In this document: in pieces, positions 16,921 through 26,784 of the stretch
Position numbering within the stretch: position 1 is the stretch's first letter
How the letters are laid out: the number at the start of each line of letters is the position of its first letter
Origin: Lachnospiraceae bacterium
GTDB taxonomy: Bacteria; Bacillota; Clostridia; Lachnospirales; Lachnospiraceae
Direction of reading: 5' to 3'
Assembly (NCBI GenBank): GCA_017461725.1
Contig: JAFTXG010000022.1
Location: 140,784-204,783, forward strand
Length of the DNA: 64,000 nucleotides
Translations under genes and position numbers: made by a program
The notes under the pieces: model-generated
The model's database searches: none
Seen by the model: only the letters and a program-made list of their open reading frames with translations
What the model was told of the DNA's origin: nothing

Positions 16921-17074
16921 GTAGTGCGCTTAAGCTATTATGGCAAAGCTAAAATTCAATAAAGGAGATATTGCAAAATAGCCGCAATATATTGGCGAAC
17001 AACTTGCAAAAAAATAGCTGAAACTTTTCTGGAGGGAAGATCCCGCCCGAAAAAACGAAAGAGAAACCCTCTCC

Positions 17075-17165
17075 GGCCGCCGGTACTTAGTGAATCCAAG
17101 CCGATAGGCGATGGATGAACTTAGTATCCGCTGCGAGACGGAGCGGAGCGAGAGCGCGTTTCTCG
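17075..17165. repeat. Intergenic repeat-like element, copy 5 (weak)
   Basis: The 375-base gap between 16920 and 17295 holds direct copies of ACTTAGT around a small GCC-GATA-GGC hairpin, then a GACGGAGCGGAGCGAGAG segment resembling the end of the element at 6610. It lacks the GTGAGC/GCTCAC core, so membership is tentative. ATATTGC at 16969 and GCAATAT at 16985 form another small inverted repeat. Confidence 0.35.
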
Positions 17166-17222
17166 GGTTTGTTTCGGGCAGGATCTTTCTTTGATAAAAT
17201 CCAGCTATTTTTCAAAAACCTC

Positions 17223-17251
17223 TTGACAAGGTGGTTTACATGCTGTAAACT
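17223..17251 (+). promoter_or_regulatory. Promoter of the first blaI-like operon
   Basis: TTGACA at 17223-17228 and TAAACT at 17246-17251, 17-base spacer; the first operator lies inside it. Confidence 0.7.
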
Positions 17252-17276
17252 ACAGGTAAGTTTACAAGATGTAAAC
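17234..17276. promoter_or_regulatory. Twin BlaI/MecI-type operators
   Basis: GTTTACA-TGC-TGTAAAC (17234-17250) and GTTTACA-AGA-TGTAAAC (17260-17276) are two perfect dyads with the TACA/TGTA core of BlaI-family operators, 26 bases apart centre to centre. The first covers the spacer and -10 box, so binding should repress the operon. Confidence 0.85.
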
Positions 17277-17294
17277 CACGAAGGAGGGAATGAA

Positions 17295-17663
17295 ATGAGT
17301 GATAAGACACTGGGGGCAGTGGAGGCCAGATTTGCGGACCTGATCTGGCAGAGGGAGCCGATTCCATCGGGTGAGCTGGTTCGTCTGTGCGAGCAGGAGC
17401 TGAATTGGAAAAAGTCCACCACCTACACGGTGCTGAGGCGCCTGTGTGAGCGGGAGATTTTCCAAAATGCAGACGGCGTGGTGACTTCGCTGATTTCCAA
17501 ACAGGATTTCTACGCACAGAAAAGTGAGAGCTTTGTGGAGGAGCATTTCTCTGGATCGCTGCCGGCCTTTTTTGCCGCATTTACCGCGCGCAAAAAGCTG
17601 AGTGCCAAGGAGATCGCCGAGCTGGAGCTGCTGATCGAGCGCAGCAGGGAGGAGGAAGCATGA
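17295..17663 (+). CDS. BlaI/MecI/CopY family repressor
   Basis: This small (122 aa) winged-helix repressor binds TACA/TGTA operators as a dimer and is released by proteolysis or ligand. The DNA-binding part is ADLIWQREPIPSGELVRLCEQ, then KKSTTYTVLRRLCEREIFQ; the C-terminal helices (ARKKLSAKEIAELELLIERS) form the dimer contact. ATG 17295 follows AAGGAGGG; the frame is open upstream only through the promoter and operators, which rules out an earlier start. The gene overlaps the M56 peptidase by four bases. Together with the twin operators just upstream it forms an autoregulated BlaI-BlaR1-type module. Confidence 0.9.
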   Translation: MSDKTLGAVEARFADLIWQREPIPSGELVRLCEQELNWKKSTTYTVLRRLCEREIFQNADGVVTSLISKQDFYAQKSESFVEEHFSGSLPAFFAAFTARKKLSAKEIAELELLIERSREEEA

Positions 17664-19843
17664 TGTGGGGATCATTGTTTCAGAGTGTGTTGAGGATGAG
17701 CCTGATGGCAGGTGTGGCCATCGCAGTGGTTCTGGTTGCACGGCTTTTGCTGCGCCGCGCGCCGAAGATCTTTTCCTATGCGCTGTGGGCTATCGTACTG
17801 TTCAGACTGTGTTGTCCGGTTGCGATCACCTCATCTTTGTCTCTGTTCGGCGTGTTGGAGCAGGTCCTGCCGGAGATGAAGACAGAGCAGGAATATTTAC
17901 CTGGACCCGGTGCTGATCCGGAGTCGGAGATCATGAATGATCAGGCGGGAAATCCCACTGTGGGCATGCCGAATACCGATCCGGTCCAGGGGGCGGCACC
18001 GGAGATCGGATCGGTGCAGCAGGCTGGGACTGTACAGGGGCAGGAGGGACGTTTCCCTGCTCAGACCGGAAACAGTCAGCCCCAGCCTGGAAATCAGTTG
18101 ACTCAGTCCGAAAATAATCAGCCTCAGAGTGGTGTTCCGGTTATCGGTGATAATACTTCGGCAAATGTCACCGGCATCGGTGCCGCATGGTCGGCTGAAA
18201 ACTGGATGGACACAGCGTCCTGGATCTGGGCCGGCGGTATGTTGGCTATGGCGGTGTACAGTCTGGTTTCTGGGCTGAGTGTCCGCCGCAGACTGGTGGG
18301 CGCAGTACCGCTCCGTGACAATATTTATGTGTGTGATTACCTCGAGACACCCTTCGTCATGGGTGTGTTCAGGCCCCGCATTTACCTCTGCTCCACATTG
18401 AAGGAGCACGAGATGGAATACATTATTCTCCATGAACAGCATCACATTCGCCGGTTCGACCATGTGATCAAGCTGTTGGCCTTCGCAGTCCTCTGTGTGC
18501 ACTGGTTCAATCCGCTGGTGTGGGTGGCATTTATCCTTGCGGGCAAGGACATGGAGATGAGCTGTGACGAGGCAGTGGTCAAGCGGATGGGCGAGCGTAT
18601 CCGCTGGGATTACTCCAAGTCGCTGCTGGTGTTGGCTACCGGCCATCAAAGCATCGCCGGTGCTCCGCTGGCCTTCGGAGAGGGCAGCACCAAGGGGCGC
18701 ATCCACAATCTGTTAAAGAAGAAAAAGGCCGGAAAGTGGCTGGCCGGTGTGGCTGCGGTGGTTCTGGTGGTGGCAGGTGTCCTGCTGCTGACCGATCCGG
18801 TGGGCTCCACGGCAGGAGACCCGTCGGGGGACGTTGTGAGCGGACGGTTTGATGCGGACAATGACGATGATCAGGAGCCCGGTCAGACACAGGCGGATGA
18901 TCAACAGTCTGGAGGCGCGCAGGAAAATGATTCTGCGCAGGCCGGAAGCGATGTACAGCCTGAGGTGGATGCTGTCGCCAACCGTCTGGACGACATCGAG
19001 GGTGAAAAGACCCTAAAACAGAAGATGACCGATATCCTCTGGCAGCGGATGGTGTCCATGGTGCTTTCACTGGCGCCCTCAGACCGTGATGATTGGCTGT
19101 CTTACTGGAGCGGCGACAATCAGGTGGATATGATCCTTGGTAATTTCGATGAAGAGGACCATCTGGTGTATACGGAGGGGAAGGACAATCCGTGGGGGCG
19201 TCACTATCAGGTGAATGCATTCTATGATCAGGATAAGGCATACAATACCAGCTGGTATTGGCTGGAACATTACCATGATCTCAGTCTTGCAGAACTCTGC
19301 GAGGGAGCAGACGGATATCTGGCTTACAGCTACAGTCACCACGGGGCTTACTCTTATTCGGAAGATATATTGAATAAGCACCGCAGCGAAGGCCTTCTGG
19401 AGGTCACCGGATCGCTGAAGCGGGTCATTTACCCGGCAGGCGAGAGCTTCCTCAACCAGCGCGAGATCGAGGGCGAGTACATTGACCTGTGGAATGCGGT
19501 GATGGGAGCGGTCAGTGAACTTTATTTGGAGGAGCTGGGCAGTATCCCGGAGCGGATGGCGGGAAAAGCCTATCTGATGAGCTTTGATCCGGAAAATCTG
19601 ACTGCTGAGTTCTGGATCTGTCTTGAAGGAAAGCAGACCTTGTACATGACTGCCAACTATACCTGGGAGGGCTGTGAAGCGACTTATCGTTATGCAGGTG
19701 ACAAATCCCTCTTCGATATCGGATATGTGTATGGATTTGATGAGACTTATGTCTTCCCCGGCGGATGGAACGAGGAAAATATCAGTCAGTCCGCATGGCT
19801 CGGCCTGGAGTTTGACCTGACCACAGAGCGGCTGGCAGACTGA
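17660..19843 (+). CDS. M56 family (BlaR1-like) membrane metallopeptidase sensor
   Basis: This 727-aa protein has N-terminal membrane spans, then a Gln/Asn/Pro-rich loop at about 80-165, another span and the cytosolic zinc-protease site HEQHHIRRFDH near residue 257 with the downstream DMEMSCDEAVV. A last span lies around 360-375 (VAAVVLVVAGVLLLTD). The extracytoplasmic end of about 350 residues is not a penicillin-binding domain as in BlaR1 and is unrecognised. In the BlaR1 model the outer domain senses a ligand and the protease then inactivates the BlaI-like partner, encoded just upstream. The signal is unknown; beta-lactams are not implied by the sequence. Confidence 0.85.
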   Translation: MMWGSLFQSVLRMSLMAGVAIAVVLVARLLLRRAPKIFSYALWAIVLFRLCCPVAITSSLSLFGVLEQVLPEMKTEQEYLPGPGADPESEIMNDQAGNPTVGMPNTDPVQGAAPEIGSVQQAGTVQGQEGRFPAQTGNSQPQPGNQLTQSENNQPQSGVPVIGDNTSANVTGIGAAWSAENWMDTASWIWAGGMLAMAVYSLVSGLSVRRRLVGAVPLRDNIYVCDYLETPFVMGVFRPRIYLCSTLKEHEMEYIILHEQHHIRRFDHVIKLLAFAVLCVHWFNPLVWVAFILAGKDMEMSCDEAVVKRMGERIRWDYSKSLLVLATGHQSIAGAPLAFGEGSTKGRIHNLLKKKKAGKWLAGVAAVVLVVAGVLLLTDPVGSTAGDPSGDVVSGRFDADNDDDQEPGQTQADDQQSGGAQENDSAQAGSDVQPEVDAVANRLDDIEGEKTLKQKMTDILWQRMVSMVLSLAPSDRDDWLSYWSGDNQVDMILGNFDEEDHLVYTEGKDNPWGRHYQVNAFYDQDKAYNTSWYWLEHYHDLSLAELCEGADGYLAYSYSHHGAYSYSEDILNKHRSEGLLEVTGSLKRVIYPAGESFLNQREIEGEYIDLWNAVMGAVSELYLEELGSIPERMAGKAYLMSFDPENLTAEFWICLEGKQTLYMTANYTWEGCEATYRYAGDKSLFDIGYVYGFDETYVFPGGWNEENISQSAWLGLEFDLTTERLAD

Positions 19844-19946
19844 TTGGTTACCGTGGACCGGATCGCTGAGCGGATCATGACCGGGCGGCTGATCGGCTTT
19901 GGGCGGTTTGATTAAGTCCCTTGCGGAACAAAATAAAGTGTGCTAT

Positions 19947-19988
19947 ACTACCGTCGTCGGACTGATCTGTCCGCGGCGGTAGTTTTTT
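19947..19988 (+). terminator. Terminator between the M56 gene and pth
   Basis: ACTACCG at 19947 pairs with CGGTAGT ending at 19983, extended by a GC-rich inner stem, then TTTTTT. TTGCGG (19921) and TATACT (19945) upstream could also be a promoter, which would make this a pth leader hairpin; the terminator reading is preferred. Confidence 0.75.
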
Positions 19989-20118
19989 GGGACATTTGGC
20001 ACGCGAATATTGTGTGATGTTTCCGATGGTGTATATTGACAGATTGATCCGCATAATCTATGTGTATAAACATGACAGGCAGGGCACGGCGTGCGCTGCC
20101 CAAAACGAGGTTGAGAAG

Positions 20119-20694
20119 ATGAAACTGATCGTAGGACTGGGAAATCCCACAAGAGAATATGCCGGCACCCGCCACAATGTGGGCTTCGGCGTGATCGACG
20201 AGCTGGCGGAGAAGGAGCGCATCTCCGTTGATACGAAAAAGCACAAGGCGCTGATCGGAAAAGGAATTATCGGAGGAGAAAAGGTCATATTGGCCAAGCC
20301 TCAGACATATATGAATCTCAGCGGGGAGAGTGTCCGCGAGATCATGGATTACTATCATATTGAGCTGGAGGACATCCTGATCATCTTTGATGATGTCAGT
20401 CTGGATGTGGGTCAGCTGCGCATCCGCGCCAAGGGCAGCGCAGGCGGACACAACGGCGTGAAGAGCATCATTGCCCACGCCGGCAGCAATGAGATTGCCC
20501 GGATCAAGGTGGGCGTGGGCGAGAAGCCTGCCCGGATGGATCTGGCCGACTATGTGCTGGGCAAATTTCACGGCGAGGATCTGGAGAAGATCCGCGAGGG
20601 TATCGAGGACGCGGCCAAGGCGGTGAAGGTCATCCTGGAGGAAGGTCTTCAACCGGCGATGAATAAGTACAATCAGTCGAAGAAGAATGCGTAG
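20119..20694 (+). CDS. pth: Peptidyl-tRNA hydrolase
   Basis: This essential cytosolic enzyme frees tRNA from stalled peptidyl-tRNA. The bacterial Pth1 motifs are complete: VGLGNPTREYAGTRHNVG with the catalytic histidine, KPQTYMNLSGESV, FDDVSLDVGQLRIRAKGSAG and GHNGVKSI. Length (191 aa) is standard. ATG 20119 is chosen because the protein family begins MKLIVGLGNP; the open frame upstream to 19987 crosses non-coding sequence. The pth-mfd order is a classic Firmicutes arrangement. Confidence 0.95.
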   Translation: MKLIVGLGNPTREYAGTRHNVGFGVIDELAEKERISVDTKKHKALIGKGIIGGEKVILAKPQTYMNLSGESVREIMDYYHIELEDILIIFDDVSLDVGQLRIRAKGSAGGHNGVKSIIAHAGSNEIARIKVGVGEKPARMDLADYVLGKFHGEDLEKIREGIEDAAKAVKVILEEGLQPAMNKYNQSKKNA

Positions 20695-20815
20695 GCAGAT
20701 AACCAAAACCGGGGCAATCGAAACTGAGTGCTGAACAGAAAAGTAATCAAAGTAAGATGACTTGTGGCAGCAAAAATCAGTGATGGAAATAAAAAGCAAG
20801 GAACAGGAGCAGACT

Positions 20816-23800
20816 ATGGCATCATTTGCGAGTCCCTTAAACGAGTTAAATGAATATCGGATCCTGGAGGAGGACTTTCAAAAGCAGAGAGGTCCTCTGT
20901 CCGTCAGCGGTTGTATGGACTCCCAGAAGGTCCATCTGATGCACGAGCTGGCGAAGGGCAAGGGTGTCGCGCTGGTGGTCACTTACAGCGAGGCCCGCAG
21001 CCGGGAGATCTACGAGGATTTTCAGAATTTCCGCAGGGATGTTCTGTTGTATCCGGCCAGGGATCTGCTGTTTTATCAGGCGGATATCCAGGGCAATCTG
21101 CTGACCCGACAGAGGGCGGTGGTGCTGAAGGCCCTGTTCGAGGGCGAGGCTGGTGTGGTGGTCACCACGGTGGACGCCTGCATGGAACGCCTGGTGCCCA
21201 TGAACGCCTGGAAGGAGCGCAGGCTTTGGGTCGAGGAGGGCGCGGAGCTTGACGTGGAGGAACTGCGGAATGAGCTGGTGTTGAACGGCTATGAGCGGGT
21301 GATCCAGGTGGAGCAGCCCGGGCAGTTCTGTATCCGCGGCGGTATCGTGGATGTGTACCCGCTGACGGAGGAAAATCCGGTCCGCATTGAGCTGTGGGAC
21401 ACGGAGATCGATTCCATCCGGACCTTTGACGTGGAGAGTCAGCGGTCCATTGAGCGGGTGGAGGGGCTCTATCTCTACCCTGCGTCGGAGATGTTTTTTA
21501 CCGGGGAACAGCTGGAAAAAGGCATTGAGAGAATCAGAACGTCCGCCGAGCAGCAGAGCAAAGCCCTGAACAGGCAGGGAAAAGGCGAGGCTTCATTGAA
21601 GATCCGCAAGCAGGCGGAGGCGGCCATCGAGGCCATCGAGGAGAACTGGCGGATCACCGGTCTGGACAGCTATCGCACCTGTTTTTATGAAGACACCCAG
21701 ACATTGATGGAGTATTTCCCGGAAAATACTGCTGTTTTTGTGGATGAGCCCGTCCGCGTCATCGAGAAGGCGGAGGTCACTCACACCGAGTTTGCCGAGA
21801 GCATGGCCCAGCGTCTGGAGAAGGGATATATGATCCCGGAACAGGCTGAGATTATGACAGAGCTGCCGGAGGTCTTTGTCCGGATGCAGACCGGACGCAG
21901 TGTATTTCTGTCCGGCATTGAGCAGAAGATGAGCGGGCTGACGGCGGCCAGATCCTACAGCCTGACGGTGAAAAATGCCAACACCTATCAGAACGGGTTT
22001 GATCTGCTGATCCAGGATCTGAAGCGGTGGAAAAAGAACGGCTTCCGAATCGTTTTATTGTGCCCGTCCCGCACCAGAGCGGAGCGAATGGCCAGAGAGC
22101 TGCAGGAGTACGAGCTGCTGTCCTATTACACGGAGGACGAGGATAAGGAGGTACAGCCCGGGGAAATCTGCGTCATGTACGGCAATCTCCACCGGGGCTT
22201 TGAGTACCCGCTGATTAAGTTTGTGGTTATCGCCGAGAGTGATCTCTTCGGAAAAGAACGAAAAAAGAGAAAACGCAAAAAGTATGGCAAGGACGGCTCC
22301 GGTCAGAAGATCAAGGATTTCACCGACCTGAATATCGGGGACTATGTGATCCATGAAAATCACGGTCTGGGCATCTACCGCGGTATCGAGAAGATCGAAG
22401 TTGACCATATCATCAAGGATTACATTAAGGTAGAATACAAAAACGGCGGCAATCTTTACCTGCCGGTCACCCAGCTGGATGTACTCCAGAAGTACGCCGG
22501 CGCGGACATCAAAAAGCCCAAGCTGAACACCCTGGGCGGCACCGACTGGGAGAAGACCAGGACCAGGGTAAAGAAGGCCGTGGAGAACATTGCCAGGGAT
22601 CTGGTTGAGCTATATGCGGCCAGACAGGAGCAGGAAGGCTTCCAGTACGGCGAGGACACCGTGTGGCAGCGGGAGTTCGAGGAATTATTCCCCTATGAGC
22701 CCACGGAGGATCAGGAGCACGCCATCAGCGCTGTGAAGGCGGACATGGAGAGCAATAAGATCATGGACCGTCTGATCTGCGGCGATGTGGGTTACGGCAA
22801 GACGGAGATCGCCATCCGGGCGGCCTTCAAGGCAGTTCAGGAGGGCAAGCAGGTGGTCTATCTGGTACCCACCACGATCCTTGCCCAGCAGCACTACAAC
22901 ACGTTCACCCAGCGAATGATGGAGTTCCCGGTGCGGGTGGATATGATGTCCCGCTTCAAGAGTGCGGCGGAGCAGCGAAAGACCCTGGAGGATCTGCGGA
23001 AAGGTATCGTGGACATTGTCATTGGAACCCACCGCGTCCTGTCTGACGATGTGAAATTCAAGGATCTGGGCCTGCTGATCATCGACGAGGAGCAGCGCTT
23101 CGGTGTGGCTCACAAGGAAAAAATCAAGAAGCTGAAGACCAACGTGGATGTGCTGACGCTGACGGCGACGCCTATTCCCAGAACACTGCACATGAGTCTG
23201 GTGGGTATCCGTGACATGAGTATCCTGCAGGAGCCGCCCATGGACCGCATGGCCATCCAGACCTACGTTATGGAGTACAACGAGGAGATGGTCCGGGAGG
23301 CCATCGAGCGGGAGATGATGCGGGGCGGTCAGGTCTTCTATGTATATAATAAGGTAAGCTCCATCGATGAGATCACCGCCCGGATCGCGAAACTGGTGCC
23401 GGGGGCAAATGTGGTGTTCGCCCACGGGCAGATGAAGGAGCGCCAGCTGGAAAATATCATGGTGGATTTCATCAACGGCGACATTGACGTGCTGGTGTCC
23501 ACCACCATCATTGAGACCGGTTTGGACATTCCGAATGTGAATACCATCATTATCCACGAGGCGGAGAATTTCGGCCTGTCTCAGCTTTACCAGCTGCGGG
23601 GCCGTGTGGGCCGTTCCAGCCGCAACGCCTACGCCTTTATGATGTATAAGCCTAACCACCTGTTGAGGGAGGAGGCGGAGAAGCGTCTCTCGGCGATCCG
23701 CGAGTTTACGGAGCTGGGCAGCGGCGTGCGCATCGCCATGAAGGACCTGGAGATCCGCGGTGCCGGAAACGTGCTGGGCGCGGAGCAGAGCGGTCACATG

Positions 23801-24352
23801 GAGGCGGTGGGCTACGAGCTGTACTGTAAGATGCTGAACGAATCGGTCCGCATGCTGAAGGGTGAGCCTGTGCAGGAGAGCTTTGAGACTGCAGTGGAGA
23901 TGGATATGGATGCCTACATTCCGGGCAGTTACATCCGAAATGAGGCCCAGAAGCTGGATGTGTACAAGCGAATCGCCCTGATCGAGACCGAGGAGGAGTT
24001 TGGCGATATGCAGGATGAGCTGACCGACCGCTTCGGTGATCTGCCAAAACCGGTGGAAAATCTGCTGTGGGCAGCCCTCTTAAAGGCCATGGGCCATGAG
24101 GCGGGCGTGACGGAGGTGCGGGCAAACCGGGCGGAGATCCGGCTGACCATGAACCCGAAAGCGCCCATCGACACGGCAAAGATCCCCGGCCTGATCGGCG
24201 AATACCAGGGGGCGCTTAAGCTGGTTCCGGGAGAGAGGCCTTATTTCCTGTTTGTTGACCGGAAAAAGCAGATGAAGGAGGTGCAGGGGATGCTGGAGAC
24301 GGTAAAAGAGCTGGTCGGGAAGGTGAAAACCCTTCGGGCTGAGCCGGGCTGA
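20816..24352 (+). CDS. mfd: Transcription-repair coupling factor
   Basis: Mfd removes RNA polymerase stalled at DNA damage and recruits UvrA. The 1178-aa protein has the UvrB-like N-terminal module, the RNA-polymerase-interacting CarD-like domain at about 503-561 ([18 protein letters not shown]), the ATPase GDVGYGKTE near 658, [10 protein letters not shown] near 757 and the TRG motif region [20 protein letters not shown], then the C-terminal TRCF domain. ATG 20816 is chosen because AGGAG lies six bases before it; an in-frame ATG at 20762 adds 18 residues not typical of the family. uvrA, its partner, is in this window at 53852. Confidence 0.95.
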   Translation: MASFASPLNELNEYRILEEDFQKQRGPLSVSGCMDSQKVHLMHELAKGKGVALVVTYSEARSREIYEDFQNFRRDVLLYPARDLLFYQADIQGNLLTRQRAVVLKALFEGEAGVVVTTVDACMERLVPMNAWKERRLWVEEGAELDVEELRNELVLNGYERVIQVEQPGQFCIRGGIVDVYPLTEENPVRIELWDTEIDSIRTFDVESQRSIERVEGLYLYPASEMFFTGEQLEKGIERIRTSAEQQSKALNRQGKGEASLKIRKQAEAAIEAIEENWRITGLDSYRTCFYEDTQTLMEYFPENTAVFVDEPVRVIEKAEVTHTEFAESMAQRLEKGYMIPEQAEIMTELPEVFVRMQTGRSVFLSGIEQKMSGLTAARSYSLTVKNANTYQNGFDLLIQDLKRWKKNGFRIVLLCPSRTRAERMARELQEYELLSYYTEDEDKEVQPGEICVMYGNLHRGFEYPLIKFVVIAESDLFGKERKKRKRKKYGKDGSGQKIKDFTDLNIGDYVIHENHGLGIYRGIEKIEVDHIIKDYIKVEYKNGGNLYLPVTQLDVLQKYAGADIKKPKLNTLGGTDWEKTRTRVKKAVENIARDLVELYAARQEQEGFQYGEDTVWQREFEELFPYEPTEDQEHAISAVKADMESNKIMDRLICGDVGYGKTEIAIRAAFKAVQEGKQVVYLVPTTILAQQHYNTFTQRMMEFPVRVDMMSRFKSAAEQRKTLEDLRKGIVDIVIGTHRVLSDDVKFKDLGLLIIDEEQRFGVAHKEKIKKLKTNVDVLTLTATPIPRTLHMSLVGIRDMSILQEPPMDRMAIQTYVMEYNEEMVREAIEREMMRGGQVFYVYNKVSSIDEITARIAKLVPGANVVFAHGQMKERQLENIMVDFINGDIDVLVSTTIIETGLDIPNVNTIIIHEAENFGLSQLYQLRGRVGRSSRNAYAFMMYKPNHLLREEAEKRLSAIREFTELGSGVRIAMKDLEIRGAGNVLGAEQSGHMEAVGYELYCKMLNESVRMLKGEPVQESFETAVEMDMDAYIPGSYIRNEAQKLDVYKRIALIETEEEFGDMQDELTDRFGDLPKPVENLLWAALLKAMGHEAGVTEVRANRAEIRLTMNPKAPIDTAKIPGLIGEYQGALKLVPGERPYFLFVDRKKQMKEVQGMLETVKELVGKVKTLRAEPG

Positions 24353-24450
24353 TGGGAGCCGGACCCTGCGAATAACCATTTGGGAAGGTCATTCGCAGCG
24401 CGTTGCGGAAAAGTTCAGCGTTTGGACACAAAATAAATCGAAGAAAACAG

Positions 24451-24479
24451 TTGATAGAAATCGAAAAAAGTACTATAAT
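24451..24479 (+). promoter_or_regulatory. Promoter of the foldase-like lipoprotein gene
   Basis: TTGATA at 24451-24456, 17 bases, TATAAT at 24474-24479. Confidence 0.7.
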
Positions 24480-24534
24480 AGGGTAAGTTGTTGTCAGATT
24501 GACAGCAGATGAACGCAAGTTGGAGGAAACTGAG

Positions 24535-25560
24535 ATGAAAAAACGTATTGCAGCATTTATTCTGGCGGTGTTGATGGCAGCGTCAGTGATGGGAGGATGT
24601 GCAGCCGGAAAGGTGGACGCGTCCAAATATGCAACTACCGTGATCGCTACTTTTGACGGAAATCCTATCTATATGGATGAGCTGAACTACTATGTTCGCA
24701 CCACACAGTATGCAAATGAGAAGGCAGGCTTTCTGGAGTCCTACGGCATCAGCAGATGGACTGACGAGGTGAACTTCTACAATATTGTCGTATATGTTCC
24801 CGGTGAACCCCTCCGCGAGGACTGTATGTCTATGGTTCGTCAGATCTACGTTATGGCGAATGAGGCGGAGAAGGCAGGCATCTCCCTGTCGGTGGAGGAG
24901 ACTGCAAATATTAACGCAGCGGTAAATGAGTTCCTGGCAGGCGATGAGGCCCTGGTGGCGGCGGTCAATCTGTCCGCAGACCGCCTGAATGAGATCTACA
25001 CCCGAAACGCACTGGCAAACAAGATGTATGCTAAGTACAGCGAGGGTATCGACACTACTGTGACCGACGAGGAGGCACTTCAGTACGATGTGAGCTATCT
25101 GGCGATCGGACCTGCTACCATTACGAATCTGGAGATCGCAGATCTCACCCCCGAAAAGCTGGCAAATGAGATCGCTGACGCGGTAAATGGCGGAGAGACG
25201 CTGGAAAAGGCACTGGAGGGTTACAGCGACCTTAAGGGCACTGCGGTTACCATGGGAAATGGTGACTACAGCAACATGTTCGGTCCTGCCGCTGAGGCGC
25301 TGGAGGTTGGCAAGGCAGCCGCTGTGGAGAGCAGCAGCAACGAGGATACCTTCTACGTGGTAGTCCGTGACAGCGATTACAACGAGGAGGCCACCGCGAG
25401 CAAGAAGGCTGAACTGGAGGCAGAGAAGATCTCCACCGCATTCGCTGAGGATTATCCCGAGTGGGAGGCAGCATATGTATTCGAGCCCGATCACAAGAAG
25501 ATCGAGGGTCTGGTGGTAGATGAGCCCATCTATGATAAGGCGGCGGACGCTGAGGGCTGA
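24535..25560 (+). CDS. Foldase-like lipoprotein (SurA/PrsA N-terminal type)
   Basis: The protein (341 aa) starts with a lipoprotein signal peptide, MKKRIAAFILAVLMAASVMG, with the lipidated cysteine in GGC at residue 22. The next segment (VIATFDGNPIYMDELNYYVR) is typical of the N-terminal chaperone part of SurA/PrsA proteins, which help secreted proteins fold outside the membrane. A convincing parvulin catalytic core is not visible, although ALQYDVSYLAIGP and EDTFYVVVRDSDYNEE occupy the right places. It is therefore either a PrsA relative with a decayed isomerase or a pure holdase. ATG 24535 follows GGAGG. It lies between mfd and sbcD, as often seen in Lachnospiraceae. Confidence 0.75.
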   Translation: MKKRIAAFILAVLMAASVMGGCAAGKVDASKYATTVIATFDGNPIYMDELNYYVRTTQYANEKAGFLESYGISRWTDEVNFYNIVVYVPGEPLREDCMSMVRQIYVMANEAEKAGISLSVEETANINAAVNEFLAGDEALVAAVNLSADRLNEIYTRNALANKMYAKYSEGIDTTVTDEEALQYDVSYLAIGPATITNLEIADLTPEKLANEIADAVNGGETLEKALEGYSDLKGTAVTMGNGDYSNMFGPAAEALEVGKAAAVESSSNEDTFYVVVRDSDYNEEATASKKAELEAEKISTAFAEDYPEWEAAYVFEPDHKKIEGLVVDEPIYDKAADAEG

Positions 25561-25606
25561 TCAGAGCACCTTAAGGGCTGATTGAAATTGTAAATCATAC
25601 ATTGAC

Positions 25607-25642
25607 AAAAGAGTCGCGGCTGAAGGGCAGTGGCTCTTTTTG
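25607..25642 (+). terminator. Terminator between the lipoprotein gene and sbcD
   Basis: 25607-25617 pairs with 25630-25640 (two G-U) and the run of T forms the 3' arm. Confidence 0.65.
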
Positions 25643-25659
25643 ATTATACGGGAGGAAAT

Positions 25660-26784
25660 ATGCGATTTCTGCACACATCAGATTTACATATCGGAAAGAG
25701 AGTAAACGGGTTTTCCATGCTGGAGGATCAGCGGGAGATTCTGAGACAGATCGCCGCGCTGGCGGTCAGCGAGGGCTGTGGGGGCATTCTTCTGGCCGGG
25801 GATATCTATGACAGACCGTCGCCGGGCGCGGAGGCAGTTGCGCTGTTTGATGAGTTTCTGTGTCGCCTGGCCTCAGCGGGGATCAGGGTATTTGCCATCA
25901 GTGGAAATCATGACTCCCCGGAGCGGGTGGCCTATCTGGGGGAGCTTTTGGAGAAAAGCGGTGTGACGGTCAGCCGAAAGTTTGACGGCACGCTGCAGAA
26001 GGTGGCCCTGGAGGACGAGCACGGCAGACTGAATATCTACCTGCTTCCCTATGTGAAGGCATCCATCGTGCGCCGCTTTTTCCCGGAGCAGGAGATCGAG
26101 ACCTGTGAGGACGCCATCCGCGCAATTCTGGAGAGGGAGCCTCTGGAGCTGGGAGCGCGAAATATTCTGGTTTGTCATCAGTTTATCACCGGCGCTGAGC
26201 CGGGAGGTTCGGAGGAGCTGACTGTGGGCGGTCTGGACAATATTTCTGCCGATCTGCTGGATTGTTTTGATTATGTGGCGCTGGGGCACATCCACGGGGC
26301 GCAGAAAATCAAGCGGGAGACCCTGCGCTACAGCGGTTCTCCGTTAAAATATTCCTTCTCTGAGGCGAACCATGTGAAATCGGTGGTGATCGTGGATTGT
26401 AATGAGATGGGCTGCGTGGAAGTGAAAAAAGTGCCGCTTGCCCTCCCCCGCGATATGCGGGAGGTGAAGGGAACCATGGAGGAATTGCTGGCCCATCCCC
26501 GGACAGCGGATTATGTGCGGGTGGTGCTGACCGACGAGGAGGTTCTGCCGGATGCCCGATTCGCCTTGCTGCTGAATTTTCCGAACATGATGCGGTTTGC
26601 GGTGGAGAACAGCCGGACAAAGACAGAGCTGGAGATTGCGCCCCTGGATCTGGCGGAGGAGAAAACACCGATTGAGCTGTTTAAGGAGTTTTACTGTATG
26701 CAGAACGGCGGTGTGGAGCCGGATGAACGGAGGATGTCCATCGTGAAAGCGATTCTGGAGGATCTGCAGGAGGAAGATAAATGA
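25660..26784 (+). CDS. sbcD: SbcD nuclease subunit (Mre11-like)
   Basis: SbcD is the metal-dependent phosphodiesterase of the SbcCD complex, which opens DNA hairpins and processes blocked double-strand ends. All Mre11 motifs are visible: HTSDLHIGK, GDIYDRP, SGNHDS, VCHQFI and GHIHGAQ. Length (374 aa) fits. ATG 25660 follows GGGAGG. The stop overlaps the start of sbcC by four bases, so the subunits are made together. Confidence 0.94.
   Translation: MRFLHTSDLHIGKRVNGFSMLEDQREILRQIAALAVSEGCGGILLAGDIYDRPSPGAEAVALFDEFLCRLASAGIRVFAISGNHDSPERVAYLGELLEKSGVTVSRKFDGTLQKVALEDEHGRLNIYLLPYVKASIVRRFFPEQEIETCEDAIRAILEREPLELGARNILVCHQFITGAEPGGSEELTVGGLDNISADLLDCFDYVALGHIHGAQKIKRETLRYSGSPLKYSFSEANHVKSVVIVDCNEMGCVEVKKVPLALPRDMREVKGTMEELLAHPRTADYVRVVLTDEEVLPDARFALLLNFPNMMRFAVENSRTKTELEIAPLDLAEEKTPIELFKEFYCMQNGGVEPDERRMSIVKAILEDLQEEDK

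Noticed and set aside
17115..17294. Upstream extension of the first blaI-like gene
   Set aside because: It runs through the promoter and both operators, so it cannot be translated from that promoter.
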